A stretch of DNA of 64,000 bases from Klenkia brasiliensis (GCF_900100695.1 NZ_FNCF01000001.1:62001-126000), one strand, 5' to 3'; shown: positions 8,591 through 17,641, numbered from the stretch's first letter. Notes: generated by a model from the letters alone, not told the origin. Numbers and translations: made by a program.

Positions 8591-8896
8591 ATGGGACGAC
8601 CCGAACCGCTGTCCGCCGAGCAGGTGGCCACCGCGGTGGCCGAGCTGACCCACTGGGACGGCGACACCCAGGGCATCTACCGCCGGGTCGAGACCGGGTC
8701 CTTCCGGGCCGCCGTCGAGCTGGTCGACCGGATCGCCGACGTCGCCGAGGAGATGGACCACCACCCCGACCTCGACATCCGCTACAGCTGCGTGCGGGTC
8801 GCGGTGGTCACCCACTCCGCCGGCGGCGTCACCGACCTGGACGTCGAGCTGGCGCGCCGGGTCGACGCCCTCGCCGAGGCCGCCGACCCGGCCTGA
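8591..8896 (+). CDS. phhB: 4a-hydroxytetrahydrobiopterin dehydratase
   Basis: Pterin-4a-carbinolamine dehydratase of 101 residues. The signature EEMDHHPDLDIRY with the following THSAGGVTDLD contains the catalytic histidines of this family, which dehydrates the hydroxypterin product of aromatic amino acid hydroxylases. No hydroxylase is nearby, so in this organism it may serve another pterin, for example molybdopterin; that is speculation. ATG 8591 has a CACACT hexamer 7 nt upstream, consistent with a leaderless mRNA. Confidence 0.9.
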   Translation: MGRPEPLSAEQVATAVAELTHWDGDTQGIYRRVETGSFRAAVELVDRIADVAEEMDHHPDLDIRYSCVRVAVVTHSAGGVTDLDVELARRVDALAEAADPA

Positions 8897-8956
8897 CCGA
8901 CCGGTCCGCTGCCCGCTGTTCACCGGGGCGTCGTCCGCCCGCCCCCTCCCCCTCGC

Positions 8957-8988
8957 CGTGCTCGACCAGGGTCGGGTGGTCGAGCACG
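8957..8988 (+). terminator. 12-bp stem-loop, probable terminator
   Basis: Inverted repeat with 12-nt arms 8957-8968 and 8977-8988 and an 8-nt loop, 60 nt after phhB and 27 nt before the PHP-domain gene. It may end the phhB transcript or shape the leader of the next gene. Confidence 0.5.
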
Positions 8989-9014
8989 CATGCGATCCGG
9001 GAGGACCGAACGGG

Positions 9015-10766
9015 ATGGGCCACGACCACGGGCACCCGCACGACCACGACCACGAGCACGACCACGAGCACCCGCACGACCACACCCACGACCACGGCCC
9101 GGTGGAGGGCAGCTGGCGCGACGAGCGCGCCGACGACCCGCTGTCGGTGTCGCGCCGGCAGTTCCTGACCCGCGCCGCCCTCGTCGCCGGGGCCACCGCC
9201 GGCGCCGGGGTGCTGGGCACCGGCCTGGCCGCGGCGGCGCCCGGCGGCACCCCCGGCCGCCCGGGCCCGCGCCCGCAGCCGGTCAACCCGTGGAGCGGCG
9301 GTGCCCGCTTCTACGCCGGCGACCACCACATCCACACCCAGTACTCCCCCGACGCGCAGTACACGGTGGAGACCCAGGTCGCCAAGGGCCGGGAGTACGG
9401 CCTGTCCTGGGTGGTCATCACCGACCACGGCAGCGTGGCGCACCAGAAGTTCTCGATCGACCAGGTCACGCCGAACATCGAGGCCTCGCGCAACGCCTAC
9501 CGGGACATGCTGGTCTACCAGGGCCTGGAGTGGAACATCCCCGGCGCCGAGCACGCCACCCTGTTCCTGCCCCCGGGCCGCAACACCGTCGACATCCTGC
9601 GCGCCTTCGAGCTGGCCTACGACGGGTCGGTGCTCGCCGCCAACGGCGTCATCCCCGGCGCCAACGCGGTGCAGGGCGAGCCCTACGCCATCCAGGCCCT
9701 GCAGTACCTGGACCAGCAGGTGCGCAGCGGCCGCACCGACATCGCGCTGATGTTCGCCAACCACCCCTCCCGCCAGGGCATCGACAGCCCGCACGAGCTG
9801 CGCAACTGGCGCGACACCGCCCCCGGCGTCGCCGTGGGCATGGAGGGCGCTCCCGGGCACCAGGCCGCCGGCATCCCGACCGCCGCGGGCGGCCCGGGCT
9901 CGGCCCGCGGCTACTACGACCGCAGCCCCAACCCCAACAGCTTCCCGGGCTACGCCCCCACCGCCACGGAGAACCCGTACCGCACCTACGGCGGGTTCGA
10001 CTGGATGACGGCGAAGGTCGGCGGCGTGTGGGACTCCCTGCTGGCCGAGGGCAAGCCGTGGTGGGTCACCTCCACCTCGGACTCCCACCAGGTCTGGCGG
10101 GACACCCGCACCCCCGGCACCCAGGACTACGCCACCACCGGCAGCCGTGGCGCGCCGGTCGACACCGGCTCCCCCATCACCACCTACGGCGACTTCTGGC
10201 CCGGCCAGTACTCCTCCACCCTGGTGGCGGCCCGGACGAAGAACTACCTCGACGTCATGCGCGGCCTGCAGTCCGGCCAGGTCGTGGCCGTGCACGGCCG
10301 GCTGATCGACGGCCTGGACGTGCGGGTGCGCGCCACCCGCGGGGACGGCGACGCGCGTGGGGTGACCCTCGGCGGGCGCACCTTCGTGGCCCGGGGCGGG
10401 GACGTCCGCCTCGACGTCACCATCGACCTGGCGGCCGGCCCGAACTCCAGCGGGCAGATCCCCAAGCTGGCGAAGGTGGACGTCATCTCCGGACCGGTCA
10501 CCGGGGCCGCGACCGACCGCGACACCCTGGCCGCACCGCAGACCCGGGTGGTGAAGACCTTCGACGTCAGCTCGGCCGGTGGCCGGCGGGTGCGGCTGGA
10601 CCACACCTTCACCAACGTCCAGCAGTCGTTCTACCTGCGGCTGCGCGGCAGCGACGGCAAGCAGCTCGACGCCGCGGGCAACCCGCCGATGGACACGATC
10701 GCCAACGAGGACCCCTTCGCCGACCTCTGGTTCTACGCGAACCCGGTCTTCGTCGACGTGGTGTGA
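9015..10766 (+). CDS. Tat-exported PHP-domain phosphoesterase-like protein with His-rich N-terminus
   Basis: Product of 583 residues. Residues 2-26 are nearly all His and Asp (HDHGHPHDHDHEHDHEHPHD); a twin-arginine signal SRRQFLTRAALVAGATAG follows at ~45-62 with a cleavage-like AAAAPGG. The mature part begins with a PHP metal-site pattern, YAGDHHIHTQYS, and VVITDHGS, so it is probably a metal-dependent phosphoesterase outside the membrane. ATG 9015 was chosen for the GGGAGG about 10 nt upstream. The His-rich segment precedes the Tat motif and would be removed on export, which is odd; it may help metal loading before export. Stop overlaps the next gene. Confidence 0.78.
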   Translation: MGHDHGHPHDHDHEHDHEHPHDHTHDHGPVEGSWRDERADDPLSVSRRQFLTRAALVAGATAGAGVLGTGLAAAAPGGTPGRPGPRPQPVNPWSGGARFYAGDHHIHTQYSPDAQYTVETQVAKGREYGLSWVVITDHGSVAHQKFSIDQVTPNIEASRNAYRDMLVYQGLEWNIPGAEHATLFLPPGRNTVDILRAFELAYDGSVLAANGVIPGANAVQGEPYAIQALQYLDQQVRSGRTDIALMFANHPSRQGIDSPHELRNWRDTAPGVAVGMEGAPGHQAAGIPTAAGGPGSARGYYDRSPNPNSFPGYAPTATENPYRTYGGFDWMTAKVGGVWDSLLAEGKPWWVTSTSDSHQVWRDTRTPGTQDYATTGSRGAPVDTGSPITTYGDFWPGQYSSTLVAARTKNYLDVMRGLQSGQVVAVHGRLIDGLDVRVRATRGDGDARGVTLGGRTFVARGGDVRLDVTIDLAAGPNSSGQIPKLAKVDVISGPVTGAATDRDTLAAPQTRVVKTFDVSSAGGRRVRLDHTFTNVQQSFYLRLRGSDGKQLDAAGNPPMDTIANEDPFADLWFYANPVFVDVV

Positions 10767-11281
10767 CCGGCTCCGACCACTGGTGGGTGGGCGTCCCGGC
10801 GCAGGCCGCGGACGCCCACCTGCTGGCCGACCTCGACGCGGCGCTGACCGGGTCGGGCCGGCGGGCGGTGTGGGTGCAGACCCACGTCGACCGCACCGGC
10901 CCGGCCCCGGTGGTGACCGCGAGCTGGCAGCTGGACGACGGGCCGGCGGTCCCCGCCGCGCGGTTCGCCGGCCCGTTCGGCGACACCGCCCGGCCGGTCG
11001 ACGGCGCACCCGTCGACGGCCGGGCGGTGCGCTTCCCCGGCAGCGATGCGGTCTCCGCACGGCTCACCGTCGCCGAGCTGCTGGCCTCGACGGCCGTGGA
11101 CCGGGTGGTGGGCATCGGCGCCCCGGCCGGGCCGGGCGACGTCCTGGACACCGTCGACGGGTACCTGCGCCCGGTCCGCCACCCCGACGGCGTCGAGCTG
11201 CTGGTCGACCCCGCCGGCCCCGGCACGTGGCGGCCGGTGGAGATCAGCTCGCCGCACGAGTGCTGCGGAGGCCACGGCTGA
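10763..11281 (+). CDS. Uncharacterised protein with C-terminal HECCGGHG
   Basis: Product of 172 residues, family not recognised. It has no signal peptide or membrane segment and ends SSPHECCGGHG, a Cys/His cluster that could bind metal. The GTG start overlaps the stop of the PHP gene by 4 nt, so it is coupled to an exported protein with its own His-rich end. A role in metal delivery or maturation of that protein is conceivable but unproven. Confidence 0.7.
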   Translation: MTGSDHWWVGVPAQAADAHLLADLDAALTGSGRRAVWVQTHVDRTGPAPVVTASWQLDDGPAVPAARFAGPFGDTARPVDGAPVDGRAVRFPGSDAVSARLTVAELLASTAVDRVVGIGAPAGPGDVLDTVDGYLRPVRHPDGVELLVDPAGPGTWRPVEISSPHECCGGHG

Positions 11282-11343
11282 GCGCTGCCCGGTGTTCACC
11301 CGCCGGCCCCGTGGCGGTCGCCGGGACCGGTCAGCATGTCGAC

Positions 11344-13062
11344 ATGTCGACGACGACGCACGTCTCCCGCCGCACCGTCCTGCAGGGCGGGGCCGCCGGC
11401 CTGGCCGCCCTGGCGCTGGGCGCGCTGACCCCCGAGCAGGCCCGCGCCACCGTCGAGGACGGCGCCCGCGCCGGCGTCTTCGGGTTCGGCGTGGCCAGCG
11501 GGGACCCCACGGCGACCTCGCTGCTGCTCTGGACCCGCGTCACCCCGGTCCCGGGCGCGGTGCCCGGCAGCGGCACCGGGCCGGGCTCCCGGGTGGACTG
11601 GGAGGTCGCCGCCGACGCCGGGTTCCGGCGCGTGGTGCGCCGCGGCACGGCGCGCACCGACGCCTCCCGCGACCACACGGTCAAGGTGGTGGCCGACGGG
11701 CTGACCCCCTACACCCGCTACTGGTACCGCTTCCGCACCCGCGGGGCGACGTCCCCGGTCGGGCGCACGCAGACCTCGCCCGACGAGCCGGGCCGCACGC
11801 ACGCCCTGCGGCTGGCGTTCGTCTCCTGCTCGAACTACACCGGCGGCTACTTCACCGCCTACCGCGGGATCGCCGCCCGGGACGACCTGGACGCCGTGCT
11901 GCACCTGGGCGACTACCTCTACGAGTACGGCAACGCCGAGGACCGCTACGGCCCCGACTCCCTGGCGGGCACCCGCGACCACCAGCCGCCCACCGAGATG
12001 GTGACCCTGGCCGACTACCGGCTGCGGCACGCCCTCTACAAGACCGACCCCGACCTGCAGGCCGCGCACCGGCAGCACCCGTGGATCACGATCTTCGACG
12101 ACCACGAGGTCACCAACGACACCTACGCCACGGGCGCGGAGAACCACCAGCCGCAGGAGGGTGACTTCTTCGTCCGGCGCGCCGCCGCCTACCAGGCCTA
12201 CCTGGAGTGGATGCCGATCCGGGAGCCCGGCTGGCAGCCCGCCCCGCACCGCGGCACGCAGTTCTTCCGCCGGTTCTCCTTCGGCGACCTGGCCGACCTG
12301 TCGGTGGTCGAGACCCGGCAGAACCGCAGCCAGCAGGTGCCCACCACGGTCGGTGGCCAGGTGAACCCGGCGCTGGCCGACCCTGCGCGGCACCTGCCCG
12401 AGCCCGAGCAGCTGCGGTGGCTCACCGACGGCATCCGGCGCAGCCGCAAGCCCTGGCACCTGGTCGGCAACCAGACCGTGTTCGCCCGGCTGTTCGCCGT
12501 GCCCCGCGCCGGGGTGGTCGGTGGCCAGGTCTTCAACGCCGACCAGTGGGACGGCTACCAGGCCGACCAGGCGACGCTGCTGCAGGCGATGGCCGCCGGG
12601 AGCACGCACCCCGTCGTGCTGACCGGCGACATCCACTCGTCGTGGGCCAACGACCTGCCGCTGGCGCCCGACGCGGTCGGCTACCTGGCGCGGCGGTCGT
12701 CGGTCGGCGTGGAGTTCGTCTGCCCGTCGGTGACCAGCGACGGGTTCAAGGAGTCCCTCGGCGGGTCGGCCGCCGCCGCGGTGGCCGCGACCACCGCCTT
12801 CCAGACCACCAACCCCTGGATCCGGTACCTGGAGGGCATCGGGCACGGGTTCGCCGTCGTCGACGTCACCCGCGAGCGGGTGCAGACCGACTTCTGGTTC
12901 ATCCGCTCCGGCGGTGACAAGGGCCTGGCGGTCGACCCCCGCACCGACCCCGCCGCCGTGGTCGGGTTCGAGTCGGCGTGGCAGTCGGTGCAGGGCTCCC
13001 GGCAGGTGTCCGGCCCGGTCGGCCAGCTGGGCCCGCGCAGCGACCGGCCGCGCGGCGCCTGA
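11344..13062 (+). CDS. PhoD-like alkaline phosphatase, Tat-exported
   Basis: Product of 572 residues beginning MSTTTHVSRRTVLQGGAAG, a twin-arginine signal with a hydrophobic run to about residue 30. The N-terminal Fn3-like PhoD domain (FGVASGDPTATSLLLWTRV) and the metallophosphatase domain (LHLGDYLYEYGN, IFDDHEVTNDTY, VLTGDIHSSWAND) are clear. PhoD enzymes are Ca/Fe-dependent extracellular phosphomono- or diesterases. With the upstream PHP protein it suggests phosphate scavenging outside the cell. No Pho box was recognised. Confidence 0.9.
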   Translation: MSTTTHVSRRTVLQGGAAGLAALALGALTPEQARATVEDGARAGVFGFGVASGDPTATSLLLWTRVTPVPGAVPGSGTGPGSRVDWEVAADAGFRRVVRRGTARTDASRDHTVKVVADGLTPYTRYWYRFRTRGATSPVGRTQTSPDEPGRTHALRLAFVSCSNYTGGYFTAYRGIAARDDLDAVLHLGDYLYEYGNAEDRYGPDSLAGTRDHQPPTEMVTLADYRLRHALYKTDPDLQAAHRQHPWITIFDDHEVTNDTYATGAENHQPQEGDFFVRRAAAYQAYLEWMPIREPGWQPAPHRGTQFFRRFSFGDLADLSVVETRQNRSQQVPTTVGGQVNPALADPARHLPEPEQLRWLTDGIRRSRKPWHLVGNQTVFARLFAVPRAGVVGGQVFNADQWDGYQADQATLLQAMAAGSTHPVVLTGDIHSSWANDLPLAPDAVGYLARRSSVGVEFVCPSVTSDGFKESLGGSAAAAVAATTAFQTTNPWIRYLEGIGHGFAVVDVTRERVQTDFWFIRSGGDKGLAVDPRTDPAAVVGFESAWQSVQGSRQVSGPVGQLGPRSDRPRGA

Positions 13063-13066
13063 TCGC

Positions 13067-13447
13067 TCAGACCGGCAGGACCAGCAGGGCCAGCAGGCGG
13101 TCGGCCTCGGCGTCGGGGTCGGCGGTCAGCCCGGTGTGCACGGCCCCGGGCTGGACGACGGTCGAGCGGGGCGCGGTGAGCCAGCGGAACCGCGACCCCA
13201 GCACCTCCCGCCCGGCCGCCCCGGCACCGGGCACCGCGGCGCAGACGTCGGCGGCGGCCTGCAGGGCCCAGGCGATCGCCACCGGGTCGGCCGTGGGGTC
13301 CAGGGCGCGCAGCCGGTCGAGGTCCAGGTGCACGCGGGAGCCCAGGTAGTCGCGCTGCCGGCAGTAGACCAGCACCCCGGCGTTGAACTGCTCGCCGCGG
13401 TCGACCCGCGGGACGACCCGCAGCACGGCGTACTCGTAGGTGTTCAC
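13067..13447 (-). CDS. DUF3037 family protein
   Basis: Product of 126 residues starting MNTYEYAVLRVVPRVDRGEQ with GVLVYCRQRDYLGSRV, the core of DUF3037. No catalytic function is known. Its GTG start overlaps the stop of the HipA-like gene by 4 nt; the two families commonly occur as a pair, and the order kinase then DUF3037 is seen here. The gene converges on phoD with a 4-nt gap. Confidence 0.85.
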   Translation of the reverse strand: MNTYEYAVLRVVPRVDRGEQFNAGVLVYCRQRDYLGSRVHLDLDRLRALDPTADPVAIAWALQAAADVCAAVPGAGAAGREVLGSRFRWLTAPRSTVVQPGAVHTGLTADPDAEADRLLALLVLPV

Positions 13448-14298
13448 CGCTGGGAGACCCCCGGCGGGGGCGGCGGGCCCAGCCAGCCGGGCCGGTTCTG
13501 CCCGCGCGGCGCCGGCGCGCGGCCCCGGGAGCCCTCGGCGGCGGCCTGCACCAGCGCGGGCAGCCAGGCCGGGCGGGCCTCCAGCCGGGCGAGCAGCTGC
13601 GCGACGTACCGCTCCCGGGTGGTGGCCGGCGGCTCCTCCTCCGGCCCGCGCAGCCAGGCGTCGGGCACCAGGTCGAGCACCCGCTGCAGCAGTGGCCGGG
13701 TCACCAGCGGGCCGAGCGCGGCGTCGGCCGCGGCGACGTCGGGGTGCGACTCCACGAGGGCGTGCTGGGCGGCGTCGTAGGGCCGGGCGACGGCGGCCGG
13801 CGCGCCGGGCCAGTGGTGGTGGAAGGTGAGCGCCGCGCCGTGGTCGATCAGCTGCAGCCGACCGTGCCAGAACAGCATGTTCGGGTTGCGCCAGGAGCGG
13901 TCGACGTTGCCCACCAGCGCGTCGAACCACAGCACCCGGCCGGCCAGCTCGGGGTCGACGTCGGCGGCGTGCGCGGAGAAGTCCAGCGCCCCGGGCAGGT
14001 AGTCCATGCCCAGGTTGGTGCCGGCGGAGTGCCGCAGCAGCTCCTGCACCTCCTGGTCGGGCTCCCCCACCGCGAGGTCGGGCGCCACGTCGACGGTGAC
14101 CAGCGCGGGCACCGGCAGCGACAGGGCCCGGGCCAGCTCCCCGCAGACCACCTCGGCGGCCAGCACCGGCACACCCTGGCCGGCCGAGCGCCACTTGACC
14201 ACGTAGGTGCCCAGGTCGTCGGCCTCGACCAGACCGGGGAGCGAGCCGCCCTCGCGCAGCGGGAGGACGTAGCGGATGGCGGTGACGGCGGCGAGCAC
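13444..14298 (-). CDS. HipA-like kinase family protein
   Basis: Product of 284 residues related to the HipA/PI3-4-kinase-like fold. YVVKWRSAGQG supplies the nucleotide-binding lysine, WFDALVGNVDRSWRNPNML the catalytic loop, and LQLIDHGAAL the metal-binding DHG that replaces DFG. It lacks the full HipA length and a HipB antitoxin; the partner is the DUF3037 gene. The target of the kinase is unknown. The GTG start diverges from the M1 peptidase gene, with a TAGCCT hexamer 9 nt upstream. Confidence 0.8.
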   Translation of the reverse strand: MLAAVTAIRYVLPLREGGSLPGLVEADDLGTYVVKWRSAGQGVPVLAAEVVCGELARALSLPVPALVTVDVAPDLAVGEPDQEVQELLRHSAGTNLGMDYLPGALDFSAHAADVDPELAGRVLWFDALVGNVDRSWRNPNMLFWHGRLQLIDHGAALTFHHHWPGAPAAVARPYDAAQHALVESHPDVAAADAALGPLVTRPLLQRVLDLVPDAWLRGPEEEPPATTRERYVAQLLARLEARPAWLPALVQAAAEGSRGRAPAPRGQNRPGWLGPPPPPGVSQR

Positions 14299-14335
14299 AG
14301 TGCCGCGAGGCTACCGCCGCACCTACGGTGCAGCC

Positions 14336-15748
14336 ATGCCCCGCCGCCGACGTCCGCTGCTGCTCGCCGGCGCGCTGCTGCTGGTGGCCGGCTGCGCCGC
14401 GGACACCGGCATCCGGACCCTGCCCGTCGTCGGCGCGACCGGCATCGGCGACGACTACTTCCCCGGCGACGGCAACGGCGGCTACGACGTACAGCGCTAC
14501 GACCTCGACGTCGGCTACGACCCCGCCACCGACGAGCTCACCGGCACCGCGCTGGTCACCGCCGACACCACCGGCGCGCCGCTGCGCGGGTTCTCTATGG
14601 ACCTGATCGGCCTGGACGTCGCCTCCGTGCAGGTCGACGGCACCGAGGTGAGCACGACCCGGGACGGCGACGAGCTGGTGGTCGAGCCCGGTCAGGTGGT
14701 CGTCGACGGCCGGTTCACCGTGCAGGTCGAGTACTCCGGCGTCCCCGAGCCGGTGCGCGACGGGCCGGGCACCTCGGGCGTGGTGCCGACCGCGGACGGC
14801 GTGCTGGTGGTCGGCCAGCCCGACGTCGCGGCCACCTGGTTCCCGGTCAACGACCACCCGCGCGACGCCGCCGCCGTCCAGCTGTCGGTGACCGTCCCCG
14901 AGGACCTGGTCGCGGTCTCCAACGGCACCCTGGTCGACCGCGGCGAGCCGGTCGACGGCCGGCGCACCTGGGTGTGGCGCACCGACGAGCCGATGGCGCC
15001 CTACCTGCTCACCCTGGCCGTCGGCGACTACGACCTGACCGAGCGGGAGGTCGACGGGATCACCTACCGGGACGCGGTCGCCACCGGGCTGACCGACCGG
15101 CGGGCGGAGAACGCGCGCGCCGCCCTGGACCGCCAGCCGCAGGTCGTGGACTTCCTGGCCGGGATGTTCGGCTCGCCCTACCCCTTCACCGAGTGCGGCG
15201 CGATCGTCACCGACTCCTCGCTCGGGTTCGCCCTGGAGACCCAGACCCGGCCGATCTACGCCCGCGACTTCTTCGGCACGGCGGAGGGCGCCGAGCTCGT
15301 CGTGGTGCACGAGCTGGCCCACCAGTGGACCGGTGACGACCTGCGGCTGGACCGGTGGTCCGACATCTGGCTCAACGAGGGCTTCGCCACCTACGCCGAG
15401 TGGGCCTGGACCGAGGCGCAGGGCGGGGAGACCGTCGCCGACCAGCTCGCCGCGGTGCTCGACCAGCCGGCCGACGACCCGTTCTGGGCGCAGGCCATCG
15501 GCGACCCGGGCCCGGCCACCGACGAGCTGTTCAGCGGTGCGGTGTACGTCCGCGGCGCGGCCACCCTGGCGGCGCTGCGCGCCGAGGTCGGCGACGACGC
15601 CTTCGACGAGCTGCTCTCCCGGTGGACCACCGACCGCGCCGGGCAGGCGGTGACGACGTCGGAGTTCACCGACCTGGCCTCCGAGGTCGCCGGCTCCGAC
15701 CTGTCCGGGTTCTTCGACACCTGGCTGGGCGCGGGCAGGCCGTCCTGA
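14336..15748 (+). CDS. M1 family metallopeptidase lipoprotein
   Basis: Gluzincin aminopeptidase of 470 residues. The N-terminus MPRRRRPLLLAGALLLVAGC is a lipoprotein signal. The zinc site is intact: H325, E326, H329 (HELAHQW) and E348 (LNEGFATY), the HEXXH-x18-E spacing of M1. It is shorter than full-length PepN and lacks the long helical C-terminal domain, as in other secreted actinobacterial M1 proteins. TACGGT 6 nt before the ATG indicates a leaderless mRNA. Confidence 0.9.
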   Translation: MPRRRRPLLLAGALLLVAGCAADTGIRTLPVVGATGIGDDYFPGDGNGGYDVQRYDLDVGYDPATDELTGTALVTADTTGAPLRGFSMDLIGLDVASVQVDGTEVSTTRDGDELVVEPGQVVVDGRFTVQVEYSGVPEPVRDGPGTSGVVPTADGVLVVGQPDVAATWFPVNDHPRDAAAVQLSVTVPEDLVAVSNGTLVDRGEPVDGRRTWVWRTDEPMAPYLLTLAVGDYDLTEREVDGITYRDAVATGLTDRRAENARAALDRQPQVVDFLAGMFGSPYPFTECGAIVTDSSLGFALETQTRPIYARDFFGTAEGAELVVVHELAHQWTGDDLRLDRWSDIWLNEGFATYAEWAWTEAQGGETVADQLAAVLDQPADDPFWAQAIGDPGPATDELFSGAVYVRGAATLAALRAEVGDDAFDELLSRWTTDRAGQAVTTSEFTDLASEVAGSDLSGFFDTWLGAGRPS

Positions 15749-15764
15749 TGCGGACACTGGGCGG

Positions 15765-16295
15765 GTGCACCCCGCCCTCGCCGCGCTGACCGACGCCCCC
15801 TTCACCTACCCCGAGGTCGGCGCCACCCGCACCGGCGACCTGCCGGCCGGGGTCCACGTCGTCCGCCGCCGGGCCGTGGTCGGGCAGGGGGACGACGCCT
15901 TCGACCGGGCGGTGGCCGCGGTCTTCGACTGGGCGCCGCAGCGGCACGCCGGCCTGCGGGTCCGGGCCAGCGGGCCGGCCAGCACCGAGGGCGCCGTCGT
16001 GCTCATGACCGCCGGGCTGCCGCCGCTGGGCCTGCGGATCCCCTGCCGGGTCGTCTGGTCGGCCACCGACGGCGACCGGCAGGGCTACGCCTACGGCACG
16101 CTGCCCGGCCACCCGGAGAGCGGCGAGGAGTCCTTCGTCGTCTCCCGCGACGGCGCGGACGTGGTGTTCGAGATGGTGGCCTTCTCCCGGCTGGCCACCC
16201 GGGCCGCCCGGCTCGGCGGGCCGGTCAGCCGGGTGCTGCAGTCGATCGCGCTGACCCGCTACACCGGCGCGGTGCGGCGGGCCGCCCGCGGCTGA
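15765..16295 (+). CDS. DUF1990 family protein
   Basis: Product of 176 residues with the DUF1990 arrangement: FTYPEVGATRTGDLPAGVHV near the start, then YAYGTLPGHPESGEESFVV and a closing helix ending QSIALTRYTGAVRR. The family is common in actinobacteria and has no assigned activity; a START-like fold has been suggested. GTG 15765 has GACACT 6 nt upstream. The gene ends 3 nt from the convergent reductase gene. Confidence 0.82.
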   Translation: MHPALAALTDAPFTYPEVGATRTGDLPAGVHVVRRRAVVGQGDDAFDRAVAAVFDWAPQRHAGLRVRASGPASTEGAVVLMTAGLPPLGLRIPCRVVWSATDGDRQGYAYGTLPGHPESGEESFVVSRDGADVVFEMVAFSRLATRAARLGGPVSRVLQSIALTRYTGAVRRAARG

Positions 16296-16298
16296 CCC

Positions 16299-17006
16299 TC
16301 AGCTGCCGCTGGGCCCGAACTGCTCCACCCGCACCGACGACGGCGCGAACCCCAGCCCCACGAGCAGGTCCGACGCCGTCCGGGCGAACCCGGCCGAGCC
16401 GCAGACGAACGCCGTCTGCCCCGGCTCCCACAGCGGGAGCAGGTCGGCCGCGGTCAGCCGGCCGGCCGGCCGGATGCCGTGCGCCTCCCGGGTGGTGACG
16501 ACGACGGCGCCGGCGGCCCGCAGCTCGTCGGCGTAGGGCAGCTCGGCCAGCGTGCGGGCCGAGACCGCCACCCGCAGCAGGTCCTGCCGCCCCGTCGCGA
16601 CGGCGTGCCGGACCATCGCCACCAGCGGCACCACGCCGGTGCCGCCGCCGACCAGCAGCGCGGGCTCCTCGCCGTCCCAGGCGAACCAGCCACCGACCGG
16701 GCCGCGCACCTCGAAGGTGTCCCCGGGCTCGACGACGTCGGCCAGGTAGGTGGAGACCTCGCCGTCGTCCAGCCGCTCGACGAACAGCTCGAGCAGCGGG
16801 TCCGAGGGGGGCGAGGCCACCGAGTAGGAGCGCTGCGCGGTGTAGCCGTCCTCGGCGGTCAGCCGGACGACGTAGTGCTGGCCGGGCAGGTGGTCGACGC
16901 GGTCGGCGACGTCCAGGCGCAGCTGCACCGTGCGCGGCAGCGGGCGCCGCACCCCCGACACCGTGGCCGTGGTCCACGGGCCGGGGGCGACGATGCGTGC
17001 GGGCAT
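16299..17006 (-). CDS. FAD/NAD(P)-binding ferredoxin reductase-type oxidoreductase
   Basis: Product of 235 residues of the ferredoxin-NADP reductase superfamily. The FAD motif RSYSVASPPSD lies near residue 60; the nucleotide-binding GGGTGVVPLVAMV at ~115 and CGSAGFARTASDLLVGLGF near the C-terminus are typical. There is no 2Fe-2S domain. Its ATG overlaps the stop of the molybdoenzyme gene by 1 nt, so it probably passes electrons from NAD(P)H to or from that enzyme. Confidence 0.88.
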   Translation of the reverse strand: MPARIVAPGPWTTATVSGVRRPLPRTVQLRLDVADRVDHLPGQHYVVRLTAEDGYTAQRSYSVASPPSDPLLELFVERLDDGEVSTYLADVVEPGDTFEVRGPVGGWFAWDGEEPALLVGGGTGVVPLVAMVRHAVATGRQDLLRVAVSARTLAELPYADELRAAGAVVVTTREAHGIRPAGRLTAADLLPLWEPGQTAFVCGSAGFARTASDLLVGLGFAPSSVRVEQFGPSGS

Positions 17007-17617
17007 CAGTCGCCCTGGTAGCGCTGCTGGCGCCACGGGTCGCCGCGGTCGTGGTAGCCGTTGCGCTCCCAGAAGCCCTGCTGGTCCCGCTTCAGGACGT
17101 CGAGCTTGGTGACCCACTTGGCCGACTTCCAGAAGTACAGGTGCGGCACCAGCAGCCGGACCGGCCCGCCGTGCTCGACGGTGAGCGGCTTGCCGTCGAA
17201 CTCCCACACCAGCCAGGCCTTGCCGCCGGTGAGGTCCTCCAGCGGCAGGTTGGTCGTGTAGCCCGACTTCGAGGTGGCCATGACGTACTGGCCCTCCGGG
17301 GTCGGGCGGGCCACCTCCCACAGCGCGTCGAGGGAGACCCCGGCGAACTGGGTGTCGAACTTCGACCAGGTGGTGACGCAGTGGATGTCGCCGCGGTACT
17401 CGCTGCGCGGCAGGGCGTGCACGCCGTCCCAGTCCCAGGTGGTGGGGGCCTCGACGTGGCCGGCGACGGTGATGCTCCACGTCTCCGGGCTGATCCGCGG
17501 GGTCGGCTCGGCGGTCAGCACGGGCCAGTCGGCGCCCACGTCGTACTGGCCCGGGGGCAGCCTCGGGTCACGGGCGGGGCGGGTGCGGCCGAGGAATCCT
17601 CGGGTCGGTCCGGGCAT
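17006..17617 (-). CDS. Sulfite oxidase-like molybdopterin oxidoreductase
   Basis: Cytoplasmic protein of 203 residues with the sulfite oxidase molybdopterin fold. C80 in GDIHCVTTWSKFD is the molybdenum-ligating cysteine. It has no Tat signal and no haem or dimerisation domain, like YedY-type minimal enzymes, but the coupled FAD reductase suggests a two-component soluble system. The substrate is unknown. The ATG has a strong GGGAGG 6 nt upstream and is divergent from sdhC. Confidence 0.87.
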   Translation of the reverse strand: MPGPTRGFLGRTRPARDPRLPPGQYDVGADWPVLTAEPTPRISPETWSITVAGHVEAPTTWDWDGVHALPRSEYRGDIHCVTTWSKFDTQFAGVSLDALWEVARPTPEGQYVMATSKSGYTTNLPLEDLTGGKAWLVWEFDGKPLTVEHGGPVRLLVPHLYFWKSAKWVTKLDVLKRDQQGFWERNGYHDRGDPWRQQRYQGD

Positions 17618-17641
17618 GGTTGCCTCCCATTCGGGTTCGGT

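Noticed and set aside
13067-15805. 912-residue open frame spanning DUF3037, HipA-like and M1 genes
   Set aside because: Only its last part, the DUF3037 protein, has a real start and domain; the rest is shadow.
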